Part shown: positions 23,263 to 32,373 of the stretch, in pieces
Position numbering within the stretch: the stretch's first letter is position 1
Layout: each line of letters opens with the position of its first letter
Assembly: GCF_000734965.1 (NCBI RefSeq)
Contig: NZ_JMTB01000019.1
Span: 1-37,524 of the forward strand
Length of the DNA stretch: 37,524 nt
Direction of reading: 5' to 3'
Origin: Trabulsiella guamensis ATCC 49490
GTDB taxonomy: Bacteria > Pseudomonadota > Gammaproteobacteria > Enterobacterales > Enterobacteriaceae
Program-made: the position numbers and the translations under genes
Notes under the pieces: model-generated
What the model was told of the DNA's origin: nothing
The model's input: only the letters and a program-made list of their open reading frames with translations
The model's database searches: none

Positions 23263-24206
23263 AGTCCCACCTCGCGGAAGAAGTGGTCGCGCTGGCTCAT
23301 CACCAGCCGGGAGCGTTTATGTGGAAAATCGAACTCTTTGACGGTGCTGAATCCGGCGACCGGCAGATGACGGAACAGGCGCTGATTATCAAAACGCGGT
23401 TCAGCAACAATGCGCAGGGTGCGTGGTTCGTCGAGCCACAGATAGTGGCTCAGACCACGTAGCCAGCTGCGGATGTACTGCGCGCCGCGCCACTGTTCTT
23501 CACCGACCAGCATATGCAGACCGCGGTCAAACGACTGCCAGCGGTAGTGGCGGCCAATGCGATCTTCAGCAGCCCAGTAAATTTCAAAATAGCCAAACGG
23601 CTGATCGTCAAAGCAGCCAATCAGCGGATAGCAATATGACGAGTCGAGCTGTTTGCGCAGGTAGTTTTCCTGTTCCACCTGCGGCCCGGCCATCTCCCAG
23701 AACGCGTTAACGCGCGGCGTGTTCATCCAGCGGGTAAAGTTGTCGGCGTCACGTTCGACATCAGCCACGCGGAAACTCAGCGTGCGCTTGATCTGCGCAT
23801 CATAGCGGCGATACACCTCGCCGGACGGGCGCGGCGGGCGCACCGGGAAACAAAGCTGGCGCGTCTCATCAAACTGCAACTCCGTACGCGGTTGCGGGCG
23901 TTCGCCGCACAGCCACAGCGGCAACTGCCAGAAGGTCTCCCGCGCCAGGTAATCGCTTTGCACCTGGGCGAACAGACGCTGCGCTGCGTCGTGATGGCAC
24001 CACTGCGCCCACGGCAGCGTAATGCCGGTGAGTTGCGGCGCGGCGACGAACAGCTGATCCAGCGCCTCAACCAGCCAGCCGTCCGGCAGGTTATCCAGCG
24101 GGTAGAGAACGGCGCTGCCGTCCAGACCGAACGTCAGTGGCAGTGCCATATTGCGTTCGGCACAGCGGAATCCGTAGCCGTCATGGATAATATTTGCGAG
24201 CGGCAT
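23259..24206 (-). CDS. iucB: N6-hydroxylysine O-acetyltransferase IucB, 315 aa
   Basis: Second step of aerobactin synthesis: acetyl-CoA-dependent acetylation of N6-hydroxylysine. The C-terminal half (about 145-315) is a GNAT domain of the siderophore-acetyltransferase type, with FTRWMNTPRVNAFWEMAG, GYFEIYWAAEDRIGRHY and RGLHMLVGEEQWRGAQY. SD GGAG precedes ATG 24206, which overlaps the iucA stop (TGATG); the gene end overlaps iucC. Confidence 0.95.
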   Translation of the reverse strand: MPLANIIHDGYGFRCAERNMALPLTFGLDGSAVLYPLDNLPDGWLVEALDQLFVAAPQLTGITLPWAQWCHHDAAQRLFAQVQSDYLARETFWQLPLWLCGERPQPRTELQFDETRQLCFPVRPPRPSGEVYRRYDAQIKRTLSFRVADVERDADNFTRWMNTPRVNAFWEMAGPQVEQENYLRKQLDSSYCYPLIGCFDDQPFGYFEIYWAAEDRIGRHYRWQSFDRGLHMLVGEEQWRGAQYIRSWLRGLSHYLWLDEPRTLRIVAEPRFDNQRLFRHLPVAGFSTVKEFDFPHKRSRLVMSQRDHFFREVGL

Positions 24207-25948
24207 CAGGCAGGCTCCTTACAGAACGGATTACTGAAATCGAAGTAGATCACCGCCGGATCGACGATGGTGTTTTCGTTGTGATCGTGGAGATAGCAGA
24301 AGAAGTTGCCTTTGCAGTTCCAGTGCGTGCTGTCGAGGACGTAATCGAGGCAACGAGTGTTTTTCGCCGTCGCCCGCAGTTGCGCCAGCGCCTCTCGCAC
24401 CAGCGCCATCAGGCTCTCTTCGCGGGCAAACCCGGCAGCCCCCAGTGCCGCCGTGACGGCAAGGGTCGAATTCACCAGCAGGTAATACGGGAAATAACGC
24501 AGTAACTGGGCGTCACTGAAGCGGTTTTCTGCTTCCAGTTCGTTTTCTTCCGTCAGCCAGTCAGTGGCGCTTGCGGTAAAGGCGCTGCCCTGACAGTCGC
24601 GGTACAGCAGTCCGACCGGCAGATCTTCCTGCATCTCGACGAGAATATTTTGCTGGTGGGCGAGCAACACCAGACCGTAATCGGCTTCGGCGCTGAACAG
24701 CGGCAGCAGTACGCGGTCACAGTAAGCCTGAACCCAGCAGCGGGCGGCGGCCTCCAGTGGCAGGTTGAGCCGCTGGCTCAGACGGCGCACAGCGGCAGCC
24801 AGCAGACTGTCGCCACCGTCCGGTGCCGCCTGGGTCAGGCTCACCAGCACATTGGTTTGCGTCTGCGGCGTACCGAACAACAGGTTGACACGCAATGCCA
24901 TCAGGCTCTCTTCCTGAACGGTGCCGTCGCAATCGCGCAGCCCTACCCAGCCGTCTTCCTGCATCACGCGCATGGTAGGGTAACGTGCCTGCAACGCCTG
25001 CCAGCGCGGGGTTTGCGCCAGCCGTGCGAGCCGCATGCCGCGTTTCACTTCTTTCACTGACAGCGTGCGCACCGAATTAGTAAGGCGCACGCTGAGCGAA
25101 AACTTAATCATGTCGCGGTTGCTCTCGCTGTACAGTGAGCGGGAAGAACTGGTCGGCAGCCAGCGGGCGCCGGCTTCGCCCAGATCCCGCAGCGCGCCTT
25201 GTGTAACGAGCTGCTCGCACCAGGGCTGACTGAGCAAATGCTCTGCCTGCCACGGGTGCATCGGTACCAGCCAACAATGATCAGTGAAATGGTGCAGCAG
25301 CTCAGGCGCGCTTTCCGCGGCAAAACGCAGCAGGCGGTCGCGCAGCGTATGACTGAGGCTGTCGCCCGCCACGAACGTGCGGTCAACGGAGAACCAGCGC
25401 AACGGAAAACGGGAAGCGAAATCCGGCAGATAGCGGCGGGCTTCCTGAGCATTAAACGGCTCGTGGGATTTTGGCGCCGGGTGGAACGCGTGACCGACCA
25501 GCAGCGCCTGTTCCGCTTCGGCAAAATTGAGCGGCTTTGCCCGCAGGTCGCCCCAGTTGTGGCGCAAATCGATGGCCTGCCAGGTGTGGGTGTGGCTTTC
25601 GCGCACACGCCCGGCAAAGCGCGCGAGCGTGTCAGCGCTGAGATCGCGGCATATAGCAGGTTTTTCCAGCACGCGTTCAACCAGCTGGTTGAAATCGATC
25701 GCATCGCCTTCGTCGCTGTCGCTGCGGACAATGCTGGCAGGGAAAAGATACTGATGATGTTGGGTGGGTGAGAAGTAGCGCAGTGGCAGGCGAATCGCCT
25801 CGTGGTCGTTCAGCGGCAGGTGGATGAAGGCCGTTTCGCCAGGCGCGGAGGCCGGAGCATAATGCCAGTCATCGGTTTCGCGCAGTAGCGCATTGAGGAA
25901 ACACTGGGCCGCAACGTCTGTACCGGCATGGCGGGTCAGGGAACGCAT
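24206..25948 (-). CDS. iucA: N2-citryl-N6-acetyl-N6-hydroxylysine synthase IucA, 580 aa
   Basis: NIS synthetase that attaches the first acetyl-hydroxylysine to citrate with ATP. Motifs are PKSHEPFN, MHPWQAEHLL, TSSSRSLYSESNRDMIKFSLSVRLTNSVRTL (ATP and citrate site) and AHQQNILVEMQEDLPVGLLYRDCQG. It is paralogous to IucC. ATG 25948 is preferred, with GGAG upstream; GTG 25960 would add four residues. First gene of iucABCD-iutA; all junctions overlap or are very short, so the operon is one unit. Confidence 0.94.
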   Translation of the reverse strand: MRSLTRHAGTDVAAQCFLNALLRETDDWHYAPASAPGETAFIHLPLNDHEAIRLPLRYFSPTQHHQYLFPASIVRSDSDEGDAIDFNQLVERVLEKPAICRDLSADTLARFAGRVRESHTHTWQAIDLRHNWGDLRAKPLNFAEAEQALLVGHAFHPAPKSHEPFNAQEARRYLPDFASRFPLRWFSVDRTFVAGDSLSHTLRDRLLRFAAESAPELLHHFTDHCWLVPMHPWQAEHLLSQPWCEQLVTQGALRDLGEAGARWLPTSSSRSLYSESNRDMIKFSLSVRLTNSVRTLSVKEVKRGMRLARLAQTPRWQALQARYPTMRVMQEDGWVGLRDCDGTVQEESLMALRVNLLFGTPQTQTNVLVSLTQAAPDGGDSLLAAAVRRLSQRLNLPLEAAARCWVQAYCDRVLLPLFSAEADYGLVLLAHQQNILVEMQEDLPVGLLYRDCQGSAFTASATDWLTEENELEAENRFSDAQLLRYFPYYLLVNSTLAVTAALGAAGFAREESLMALVREALAQLRATAKNTRCLDYVLDSTHWNCKGNFFCYLHDHNENTIVDPAVIYFDFSNPFCKEPA

Positions 25949-25970
25949 AACAGAACTCACTCCATGAACT

Positions 25971-25989
25971 GATAATAATTCTCGTTATG
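25971..25989 (-). promoter_or_regulatory. Fur box at the aerobactin promoter
   Basis: The 19-base segment matches the Fur consensus at 14 of 19 positions and overlaps the predicted -10 of iucA. The AT-rich DNA on its right could hold further Fur hexamers. Repression by Fe2+-Fur is expected and would reach both iucA and shiF. Confidence 0.75.
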
Positions 25990-26014
25990 ATATTCATTCT
26001 ATTTACACTGACAA
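25987..26014 (-). promoter_or_regulatory. Predicted iucA promoter (-35/-10)
   Basis: On the minus strand TTGTCA (26009-26014) and TATCAT (25987-25992) are 16 bases apart, in good sigma-70 arrangement, and the -10 is covered by the Fur box. Confidence 0.6.
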
Positions 26015-26029
26015 CCATTTTTGTAATAT
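26002..26029 (+). promoter_or_regulatory. Possible shiF promoter
   Basis: TTTACA (26002-26007) and TAATAT (26024-26029) are 16 bases apart on the plus strand, back to back with the iucA promoter. Weak match; the region is very AT-rich, so this is tentative. Confidence 0.35.
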
Positions 26030-26086
26030 TTATTTGCATTAACTCCATCATTTCCTCACATTTATTGACACTATTTTCACAATTCT

Positions 26087-27283
26087 ATGAGCACAAACCC
26101 TGACATAGTCACACAACCCACTCCTGTAAAATCAACATGGCCACTGGCGTTATGCGCGGGTTTGCTGGGTATCGGCCAGAACGGATTGCTGGTGGTACTG
26201 CCGCAACTGGTGACGATGACAGGTCTCCCCCTGTCCGCCTGGGCGGGCTTGTTGATGTTCGGTTCGATGTTATTTTTACCCGCGTCACCGTGGTGGGGGC
26301 GTCAGGCAGAGCTCCGTGGCTGCAAATTCGTGGTGCTGGCGGCGCTGCTGGGCTATCTCACCAGCTTTGCCGTGCTGGCACTGGTGGTGTGGAGTATGGC
26401 GGATGGTTCTCTGGGCATGACTGGCGGTATGGTGGGGCTGATGATATCCCGCACGTTGTACGGTCTTACGGTCTCCGGCATGGTGCCTGCCGCACAAACC
26501 TGGGCCATGCAACGCGCCGGAACGGAAAATCGCATGGCGGCACTGGCGTCGATCAGCTCAGGGCTAAGCTGCGGTCGGTTGCTCGGACCACCGTTGGCAG
26601 CGGCCGCGTTGAGTCTGCATCCGCAGGCGCCGCTGTGGCTGATGGCGGTTGCGCCATTACTGGCGTTGATGACCGTCGTCCGCCAGCCGAATGATCCGCC
26701 GTTACCGCCCGTGGCGCATCAGTCGACGCAGTTACAGCTCAGCATGCTGCCTTATCTGCTGCTGGCACTGTTGCTGTCCGCCAGCATCAGCCTGATGCAG
26801 TTGGGGCTGTCACCGCACCTGAAACCGTTATTCCCGGAGAGCACCACGCAGGTCAGCCATCACGTCGCCTGGTTGCTGAGTCTCGCGGCGGTCAGCACCT
26901 TGCTGGCTCAGTTTGCAGTGGTGCGCCCGCAACGTCTCAGCCCCGCAAGGTTGCTGGTTGTCGCGGCAGTGTTGATGGGCTGCGGGCTGGCGCTGATGCG
27001 TCTGCCGGGGCTCGCCACATTGTATCTCGGGATAGTGGTGACCTCGCTGGGATCGGCGATGGCGACGCCAGGTTATCAACTACTGCTCAATGATCGCCTG
27101 TCGACGGGCAAAGGCGCCGGGGTGATTGCTACCAGCCATACACTCGGTTATGGTCTGAGCGCGCTGCTGGTGCCGCTGGTGTCGGGATGGTATAGCGAGC
27201 AGGCGTTAATCAGCGTGGCACTGGTACTCGCGATGGGTTTTCTGGCGCTGAGCGGTGGAGTGTGCTGGCGAAAAGCGCGATAA
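26087..27283 (+). CDS. shiF: ShiF-like major facilitator transporter, 398 aa
   Basis: Twelve hydrophobic segments across 398 residues with the MFS signature loop (WWGRQAELRG, about residue 69-78) between TM2 and TM3. It is the partner gene found divergent from iucA in aerobactin islands (SHI-2, pColV-type loci), believed to help export aerobactin, though this is not settled. No clear SD precedes the ATG. It shares the iucA intergenic region and ends at a terminator shared with dsbB. Confidence 0.88.
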   Translation: MSTNPDIVTQPTPVKSTWPLALCAGLLGIGQNGLLVVLPQLVTMTGLPLSAWAGLLMFGSMLFLPASPWWGRQAELRGCKFVVLAALLGYLTSFAVLALVVWSMADGSLGMTGGMVGLMISRTLYGLTVSGMVPAAQTWAMQRAGTENRMAALASISSGLSCGRLLGPPLAAAALSLHPQAPLWLMAVAPLLALMTVVRQPNDPPLPPVAHQSTQLQLSMLPYLLLALLLSASISLMQLGLSPHLKPLFPESTTQVSHHVAWLLSLAAVSTLLAQFAVVRPQRLSPARLLVVAAVLMGCGLALMRLPGLATLYLGIVVTSLGSAMATPGYQLLLNDRLSTGKGAGVIATSHTLGYGLSALLVPLVSGWYSEQALISVALVLAMGFLALSGGVCWRKAR

Positions 27284-27311
27284 AAAAACGCTCCCGAAGG
27301 AGCGCTTTTCT
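27283..27311. terminator. Bidirectional terminator between shiF and dsbB
   Basis: CGCTCC/GGAGCG stem with CGAA loop, A-run before and T-rich run after; serves both convergent genes. It forms the right edge of the aerobactin locus. Confidence 0.85.
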
Positions 27312-27844
27312 TACAGACGACCAAAAAGATCGCGTCTTTTCGGTTTGAACGGCTGCCCAATCAGTACCAGCAATGCCACCAGCAGATAGGCGGCAAAAAT
27401 AATCAGTAGCCATTGTGGCATTTCCAGTGACAGGAATTGCCACTGACGTTCAGCACAATCGCCAGACGCCACGAACACCTGCGGCAGCCATTTATCAAGC
27501 GGCAACCAGCCCGGGAAACGGGCGGCAAAGTCACAGGTCAAAAACGGAGAAGGATGCAACTGGATCATGGTGTGTTCCCAGGCAAGCTGCAATCCTCTGA
27601 AAGCACTGTAAATCCAGATAATTAACGCCACGTAACGCAACGGCGACTTTGGTGCGATGGCTCCCACGATCCCCGCACCCATCACACCGAACAGAGCGCA
27701 ACGTTCATAAATACACAGTACGCAGGGTTTCAGCAGCATGACATGCTGGAACCAGAGCGCAACCAATTCAAGCGCAAATGCAGTCAACGCCAGCAATAAC
27801 CATGCACCACGACCTCGCGAGCACTGGTTTAAATATCGCAACAT
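27311..27844 (-). CDS. dsbB: Disulfide bond formation protein DsbB, 177 aa
   Basis: Inner-membrane quinone reductase that reoxidises periplasmic DsbA. The CVLC pair (Cys41, Cys44) sits after the first membrane helix, and a second pair lies in the periplasmic loop (Cys in FLTCDF, Cys in SGDCAERQW). Four membrane segments are visible. Length and sequence match E. coli DsbB closely. Downstream of nhaB on the same strand, with about 136 bases and a terminator between. Confidence 0.95.
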   Translation of the reverse strand: MLRYLNQCSRGRGAWLLLALTAFALELVALWFQHVMLLKPCVLCIYERCALFGVMGAGIVGAIAPKSPLRYVALIIWIYSAFRGLQLAWEHTMIQLHPSPFLTCDFAARFPGWLPLDKWLPQVFVASGDCAERQWQFLSLEMPQWLLIIFAAYLLVALLVLIGQPFKPKRRDLFGRL

Positions 27845-27939
27845 AATTATTTCCCTGGAACGAGCAAAGACACCGCAGTTTAAACGAATTTAAACGCTTA
27901 GCCACTAGCAGGGAACACATTATTGCGTAAATGAATCTT

Positions 27940-27966
27940 AAAAGCCCAAAATCGCCTTTCGGGCTT
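27940..27966 (-). terminator. Terminator downstream of nhaB
   Basis: Read on the minus strand: AAGCCC and GGGCTTTT pair around a 13-base loop, followed by T-rich sequence. It separates nhaB from dsbB. Confidence 0.7.
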
Positions 27967-27980
27967 ATAAAATGTTGATG

Positions 27981-29534
27981 TTACGGGGATACATTCGGCA
28001 TGGTTATGAGCCCCTGAGTGGATAACCATTCAGTGACCGGCATTAACGTAAATTCGATGCATAACAACCCAACCAGAGTCAGTACTACTGTGTAGGGCAG
28101 CGCCATCCAGACCATACGTCCGTAAGAGAGACGAATCAATGGTGCCAGCGCTGAGGTCAGCAGAAACAGAAACGCGGCCTGACCGTTTGGCGTGGCCACG
28201 GAGGGCAGGTTAGTGCCGGTATTGATCGCCACCGCCAGCAGTTCAAACTGTTTAAGGCTAATAATACCTTGTTCAAATGCCGCTTTCGCTTCGTTGATAT
28301 AGACCGTGCCGACGAAGACATTATCGGAAATGGACGACAGCAAGCCATTGAAAAGATAAAAGAGCGACAGCTGCGCGTGGGGCGAGGCTTTAAGAACAAA
28401 GGCAATGATCGGCGCAAACAGATGCTGCTCGATAATCACCGCGACAACAGCGAAAAAGACAGTCAGCAGTGCGGCGAATGGCAACGCTTCGGTAAATGCC
28501 TTGCCGATGGCGTGTTCATCCGTCACCCCGGAAAGCGACGAGGCGAGAATAATCACGGTCAGACCAATCAACCCGACTTCCGCCAGATGCAGCGCCAGCG
28601 CGACTACCAGCCAGATACCGATAATACCCTGTACAATGAGGCGCATCGTCTCCTGACGGGTCCGTTGCTGACGGCTGCGTTCGTCATAATTGTGCAGCAC
28701 CTTGCGTACTGACTCCGGCAAGGTCTCGCCATAGCCAAACCAGCGGAATTTCTCCAGCAGCACGCAGGTGAGCAACCCGCAAGCCAGCACCGGCAGCGTC
28801 ACCGGAGACATACGAATCACAAACGCGCCAAAATCCCAGCCTGCCGCTTTGGCGATAATCAGGTTTTGTGGCTCGCCCACCATGGTCATCACCCCGCCAA
28901 GGGCGGTGCCGACCCCCGCATGCATCATCAGACTGCGCAGGAAGCTACGAAACTGCTCCAGCACCTGACGATCGTTTTTATCGATATTGCGGTCGTCGCG
29001 CACGTCGTTATCTTCCGTACGACTGGAAGCGGCGCGATGGTAAATACCATAAAAGCCGACAGCGACGCTGATGATCACCGCGACGACGGTCAGCGCGTCA
29101 AGGAACGCAGAGAGAAACGCCGCCGCCAGGCAGAAGGCGAGAGAGAGTACCGTTTTGCTGCGAATGCTCAGCAGCAGGCGTGTGAAAATGGAAAGCAGTA
29201 GCTGCTTCATAAAGTAGATGCCTGCCACCATGAAGATCAGCAGCAGCAACACTTCGAGATTATTACTGATCTCTTCGCGCACATGTTCCGCGCTGGTCAT
29301 GCCGATCGCCACGGCTTCAATAGCCAGCAGGCCGCCGGGCAGCAACGGGTAACACTTCAGCGCCATCGCAAGTGAAAAAATGAACTCAATCACCAGCATC
29401 CAGCCCGCGACAAAGGGGCTGAGGTAAAAGACGATCGGATTGATGATTAAGCAAAGTACCAGAGTGAGTTTGTACCAGTCCGGGGACTGACCAAGAAAGT
29501 TGCGCCACAGGGCGCGACCATATGAGATTTCCAC
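27981..29534 (-). CDS. nhaB: Na+/H+ antiporter NhaB, 517 aa
   Basis: Electrogenic sodium/proton antiporter of the inner membrane with about twelve hydrophobic segments. Conserved stretches [46 protein letters not shown] and [24 protein letters not shown] match E. coli NhaB throughout. GTG 29534 is chosen because it aligns with the E. coli start ([13 protein letters not shown] for MEISWGRAL). The frame is open ten codons further upstream to 29564, without support from the family. Divergent from fadR. Confidence 0.93.
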   Translation of the reverse strand: MEISYGRALWRNFLGQSPDWYKLTLVLCLIINPIVFYLSPFVAGWMLVIEFIFSLAMALKCYPLLPGGLLAIEAVAIGMTSAEHVREEISNNLEVLLLLIFMVAGIYFMKQLLLSIFTRLLLSIRSKTVLSLAFCLAAAFLSAFLDALTVVAVIISVAVGFYGIYHRAASSRTEDNDVRDDRNIDKNDRQVLEQFRSFLRSLMMHAGVGTALGGVMTMVGEPQNLIIAKAAGWDFGAFVIRMSPVTLPVLACGLLTCVLLEKFRWFGYGETLPESVRKVLHNYDERSRQQRTRQETMRLIVQGIIGIWLVVALALHLAEVGLIGLTVIILASSLSGVTDEHAIGKAFTEALPFAALLTVFFAVVAVIIEQHLFAPIIAFVLKASPHAQLSLFYLFNGLLSSISDNVFVGTVYINEAKAAFEQGIISLKQFELLAVAINTGTNLPSVATPNGQAAFLFLLTSALAPLIRLSYGRMVWMALPYTVVLTLVGLLCIEFTLMPVTEWLSTQGLITMPNVSP

Positions 29535-29702
29535 GACGAATATCCATCCCGTCAAAAAAAACAAAAGTATAGTGTAAACGAAACTGAGGCAATCGGCAGA
29601 AAAGTGCGAAGTCCTGTTCCGGTGTTGCTGAAGGAATGTAAAAAAATAAAACCACGATCCCTTTTTAATTCACTGTGCGTGCTATCTGCCCCTGTTTTGC
29701 TC

Positions 29703-29711
29703 TGGTATGAT
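29703..29711 (+). promoter_or_regulatory. Extended -10 upstream of fadR
   Basis: TG-G-TATGAT is a good extended -10 element about 40 bases before the fadR ATG; no -35 is evident. Confidence 0.45.
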
Positions 29712-29752
29712 GAGTCCAATTTTTTGCAACGCTGTGTAATGGAAATCTCTCT

Positions 29753-30472
29753 ATGGTCATTAAGGCGCAGAGCCCGGCGGGTTTCGCGGAAGAGTACATC
29801 ATTGAAAGCATCTGGAATAACCGCTTTCCACCGGGATCAATTCTTCCTGCTGAACGTGAACTCTCTGAATTAATCGGCGTCACGCGCACCACGTTACGCG
29901 AAGTGTTGCAACGTTTAGCCCGCGATGGCTGGTTAACCATTCAGCATGGTAAACCGACGAAAGTGAATAACTTCTGGGAAACGTCCGGTCTCAATATTCT
30001 GGAGACGCTGGCGCGCCTTGATCACGAAAGCGTACCGCAGCTTATCGACAACCTGCTTTCCGTGCGCACTAACATCTCAACGATCTTTATCCGTACTGCG
30101 TTTCGTCAGCATCCTGAGAAAGCGCTGGAAGTGCTGGCCAGCGCGCGCGAGATCGAAGATCACGCAGATGCCTTCGCCGAACTGGATTACAACATTTTCC
30201 GCGGACTGGCGTTCGCCTCCGGCAATCCTGTCTACGGGCTTATCATCAATGGCATGAAAGGGTTATATACCCGCATTGGTCGTCACTATTTTGCTAACCC
30301 TGAAGCGCGCAGCCTGGCGATGGGTTTCTATCACCGCCTGGTTAAAGTGTGCGAAGATGGGTTATACGAACAGGTATACGACGTGGTGCGCCGCTACGGC
30401 CATGACAGCGGTGAAATTTGGCACCGGATGCAGAAAACGTTGCCCGGCGATCTCGCCATCCACAGCCGTTAA
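29753..30472 (+). CDS. fadR: Fatty acid metabolism regulator FadR, 239 aa
   Basis: GntR-family regulator that represses fad beta-oxidation genes and activates fabA/fabB; acyl-CoA releases it from DNA. The winged helix is at residues about 8-72 ([40 protein letters not shown]), nearly identical to E. coli. The C-terminal acyl-CoA binding domain is helical and slightly more diverged. Length matches exactly at 239. Confidence 0.96.
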   Translation: MVIKAQSPAGFAEEYIIESIWNNRFPPGSILPAERELSELIGVTRTTLREVLQRLARDGWLTIQHGKPTKVNNFWETSGLNILETLARLDHESVPQLIDNLLSVRTNISTIFIRTAFRQHPEKALEVLASAREIEDHADAFAELDYNIFRGLAFASGNPVYGLIINGMKGLYTRIGRHYFANPEARSLAMGFYHRLVKVCEDGLYEQVYDVVRRYGHDSGEIWHRMQKTLPGDLAIHSR

Positions 30473-30494
30473 TCCGCCCAGCACCAAAAAGAAA

Positions 30495-30519
30495 CCCGGC
30501 ACATAAGGCCGGGATTTTT
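30495..30519. terminator. Terminator between fadR and ycgB
   Basis: CCCGGC/GCCGGG stem with a seven-base loop followed by ATTTTT, after fadR; may also serve the convergent ycgB. Confidence 0.8.
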
Positions 30520-30520
30520 A

Positions 30521-32053
30521 TTACACCAGATTCTGCCGTGGCGGGCAGCGCTCAAGTAATTCAATGCTGCCGTCGGCGTTCTGTTGCTCCAGCAACACAT
30601 CAAACCCCCACAGGCGGTGTACGTGTTTCAGCACTTCCCGACGGCCTAAATCAAGCGGCGCGCGGTTGTGCGGCACGTAGCGCAGTGTCAGCGAACGGTC
30701 GCCGCGCAAATCCACATTCCACACCTGAATGTTTGGCTCGAGATTGCTGAGGTTGTACTGGGCAGACAGCTTGTTGCGGATCTCCCGGTAACCTTCCTCG
30801 TTATGAATGGCGGCAATTTCAAGATAGTTATTGCGATCATCATCCAGCACAGTGAACAGGCGGAAATCGCGCATCACTTTCGGTGAAAGGAACTGGCTGA
30901 TGAAGCTCTCATCTTTGAAGTCGCGCATGGCGAAATGCACCGTCTCCAGCCAGTCTGATCCCGCGATGTCCGGGAACCAGTATTTGTCTTCGTCGGTTGG
31001 CGACTGGCAGATGCGCTTGATGTCCTGGAACATGGCGAAGCCCAGCGCATACGGGTTAATGCCGCTGTACCACGGGCTGTTGTAGGGGGGCTGGAACACC
31101 ACATTAGTGTGACTGTGCAGGAATTCCAGCATAAAGCGCTCGGTCACTTTACCCTCATCATACAGATGATTGAGAATAGTGTAGTGCCAGAAGGTCGCCC
31201 AGCCTTCGTTCATCACCTGTGTCTGTTTTTGCGGGTAAAAATACTGGCTTACTTTGCGCACGATACGCAGGATTTCCCGCTGCCATGACTCCAGCAACGG
31301 CGCGTTTTTTTCCATAAAATAGAGCAGGTTTTCCTGTGGCTCAGAGGGGTAGCGACGCGCAGATTCCACAGTCTTCTCTTCCTCTTTCTTCGGCAGGGTG
31401 CGCCACAACATATTCACCTGGCTTTGCAGGTACTCTTCCCGGCTTTTCTGCCGCGCTTTCTCCTCCTGCAGGGAGATTTTTTGCGGACGTTTGTAGCGAT
31501 CCACGCCGTAGTTCATCAGCGCGTGGCAGGAGTCGAGCAGTTTTTCGACCTCATCAACTCCGTAGCGCTCTTCGCATTCGGTGATGTATTTGCGGGCAAA
31601 AATCAGATAGTCGACGATAGAACTGGCATCCGTCCAGCTGCGGAAAAGGTAGTTGTTTTTAAAGAACGAGTTATGCCCGTAGCAGGCATGCGCCATCACC
31701 AGCGCCTGCATGGTAATGGTGTTCTCCTCCATCAGATAAGCGATACAGGGATTAGAGTTAATAACTATTTCGTAGGCCAGCCCCTGCTGACCGTGTTTGT
31801 AGGCTCGTTCCGTTTCGATGAACTTTTTGCCAAACGACCAGTGCGGATAGTTGATCGGCATCCCGACGCTCGAATAGGCGTCCATCATCTGTTCAGACGT
31901 AATGACTTCGATTTGATGCGGATAAGTTTCCAGTCGGTAGAGTTTCTCCACCCGGTCGATCTCCGCCAGATAAACATCCAGCAGATCGAAGGTCCAGTCG
32001 GGTCCATCGCTCAGACGTGTGCTGTCCTTATTTATGGAGTCAATCGTAGCCAT
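30521..32053 (-). CDS. ycgB: SpoVR-family protein YcgB, 510 aa
   Basis: Same length as E. coli YcgB and member of the SpoVR family. Conserved segments are HQIEVITSEQMMDAYSSVGMPINYPHWSFGKKF, AHACYGHNSFFKNNYLFR, VMNEGWATFWHYTILNHLYD and NPYALGFAMFQDI. In enterobacteria the gene is known to belong to the stationary-phase regulon; it often accompanies yeaG/yeaH function, but its biochemical role is not known. SD GAGGG precedes the ATG. Divergent from dadA across a 320-base gap. Confidence 0.93.
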   Translation of the reverse strand: MATIDSINKDSTRLSDGPDWTFDLLDVYLAEIDRVEKLYRLETYPHQIEVITSEQMMDAYSSVGMPINYPHWSFGKKFIETERAYKHGQQGLAYEIVINSNPCIAYLMEENTITMQALVMAHACYGHNSFFKNNYLFRSWTDASSIVDYLIFARKYITECEERYGVDEVEKLLDSCHALMNYGVDRYKRPQKISLQEEKARQKSREEYLQSQVNMLWRTLPKKEEEKTVESARRYPSEPQENLLYFMEKNAPLLESWQREILRIVRKVSQYFYPQKQTQVMNEGWATFWHYTILNHLYDEGKVTERFMLEFLHSHTNVVFQPPYNSPWYSGINPYALGFAMFQDIKRICQSPTDEDKYWFPDIAGSDWLETVHFAMRDFKDESFISQFLSPKVMRDFRLFTVLDDDRNNYLEIAAIHNEEGYREIRNKLSAQYNLSNLEPNIQVWNVDLRGDRSLTLRYVPHNRAPLDLGRREVLKHVHRLWGFDVLLEQQNADGSIELLERCPPRQNLV

Positions 32054-32373
32054 TAGCGCGCCCTCGTTGTTGGCGGCCCTCTCTGTCTGGAGAGCCTCTT
32101 TTCAAGCATAGAACACCGCGTCATAAACCACAGGGCAAGGGAAATTTTTTCTTTGCGATTTTTCCATGACAATGGCGAGAAAAAATCGCTTTTACAGAAT
32201 TTTTCGCTGAGTAAGTTTAGCGTGCAGCAGGAGATCCTAAATCCTGCATTACCCGGCTGGCGGGGCGCAGTGTGAGACAAGTCACCATAAAAAAAGCATA
32301 TGTTGAATAATATTTTCATCTGCGTTATCAATTTGTAGTTAGAAGATTGTTCTTTTGCACAGATGGAGTGGCT
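32054..32373. promoter_or_regulatory. Divergent ycgB/dadA regulatory region
   Basis: This 320-base gap holds no plausible gene. It is AT-rich, contains a near-consensus CRP site (32271-32286), and the stretch following it (about 32290-32345) is the likely dad promoter and Lrp-binding DNA, as known for E. coli dadAX. I could not define individual Lrp sites or the ycgB promoter. Confidence 0.6.
32271..32286 (+). promoter_or_regulatory. CRP-cAMP site upstream of dadA
   Basis: TGTGA-N6-TCACC differs from the CRP consensus core in one base. It lies 88 bases before the dadA start, fitting the known catabolite control of alanine catabolism. Confidence 0.78.

Noticed and set aside
25108-25731. 207-aa minus-strand ORF within iucA
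   Set aside because: Out-of-frame shadow in GC-rich coding DNA; composition is Arg/Ser/Cys-rich as expected for a wrong frame.
17941-27311. Remnants of hlyE or umuDC beside the aerobactin genes
   Set aside because: The gaps on both sides contain only terminators; no leftover coding fragments are visible.
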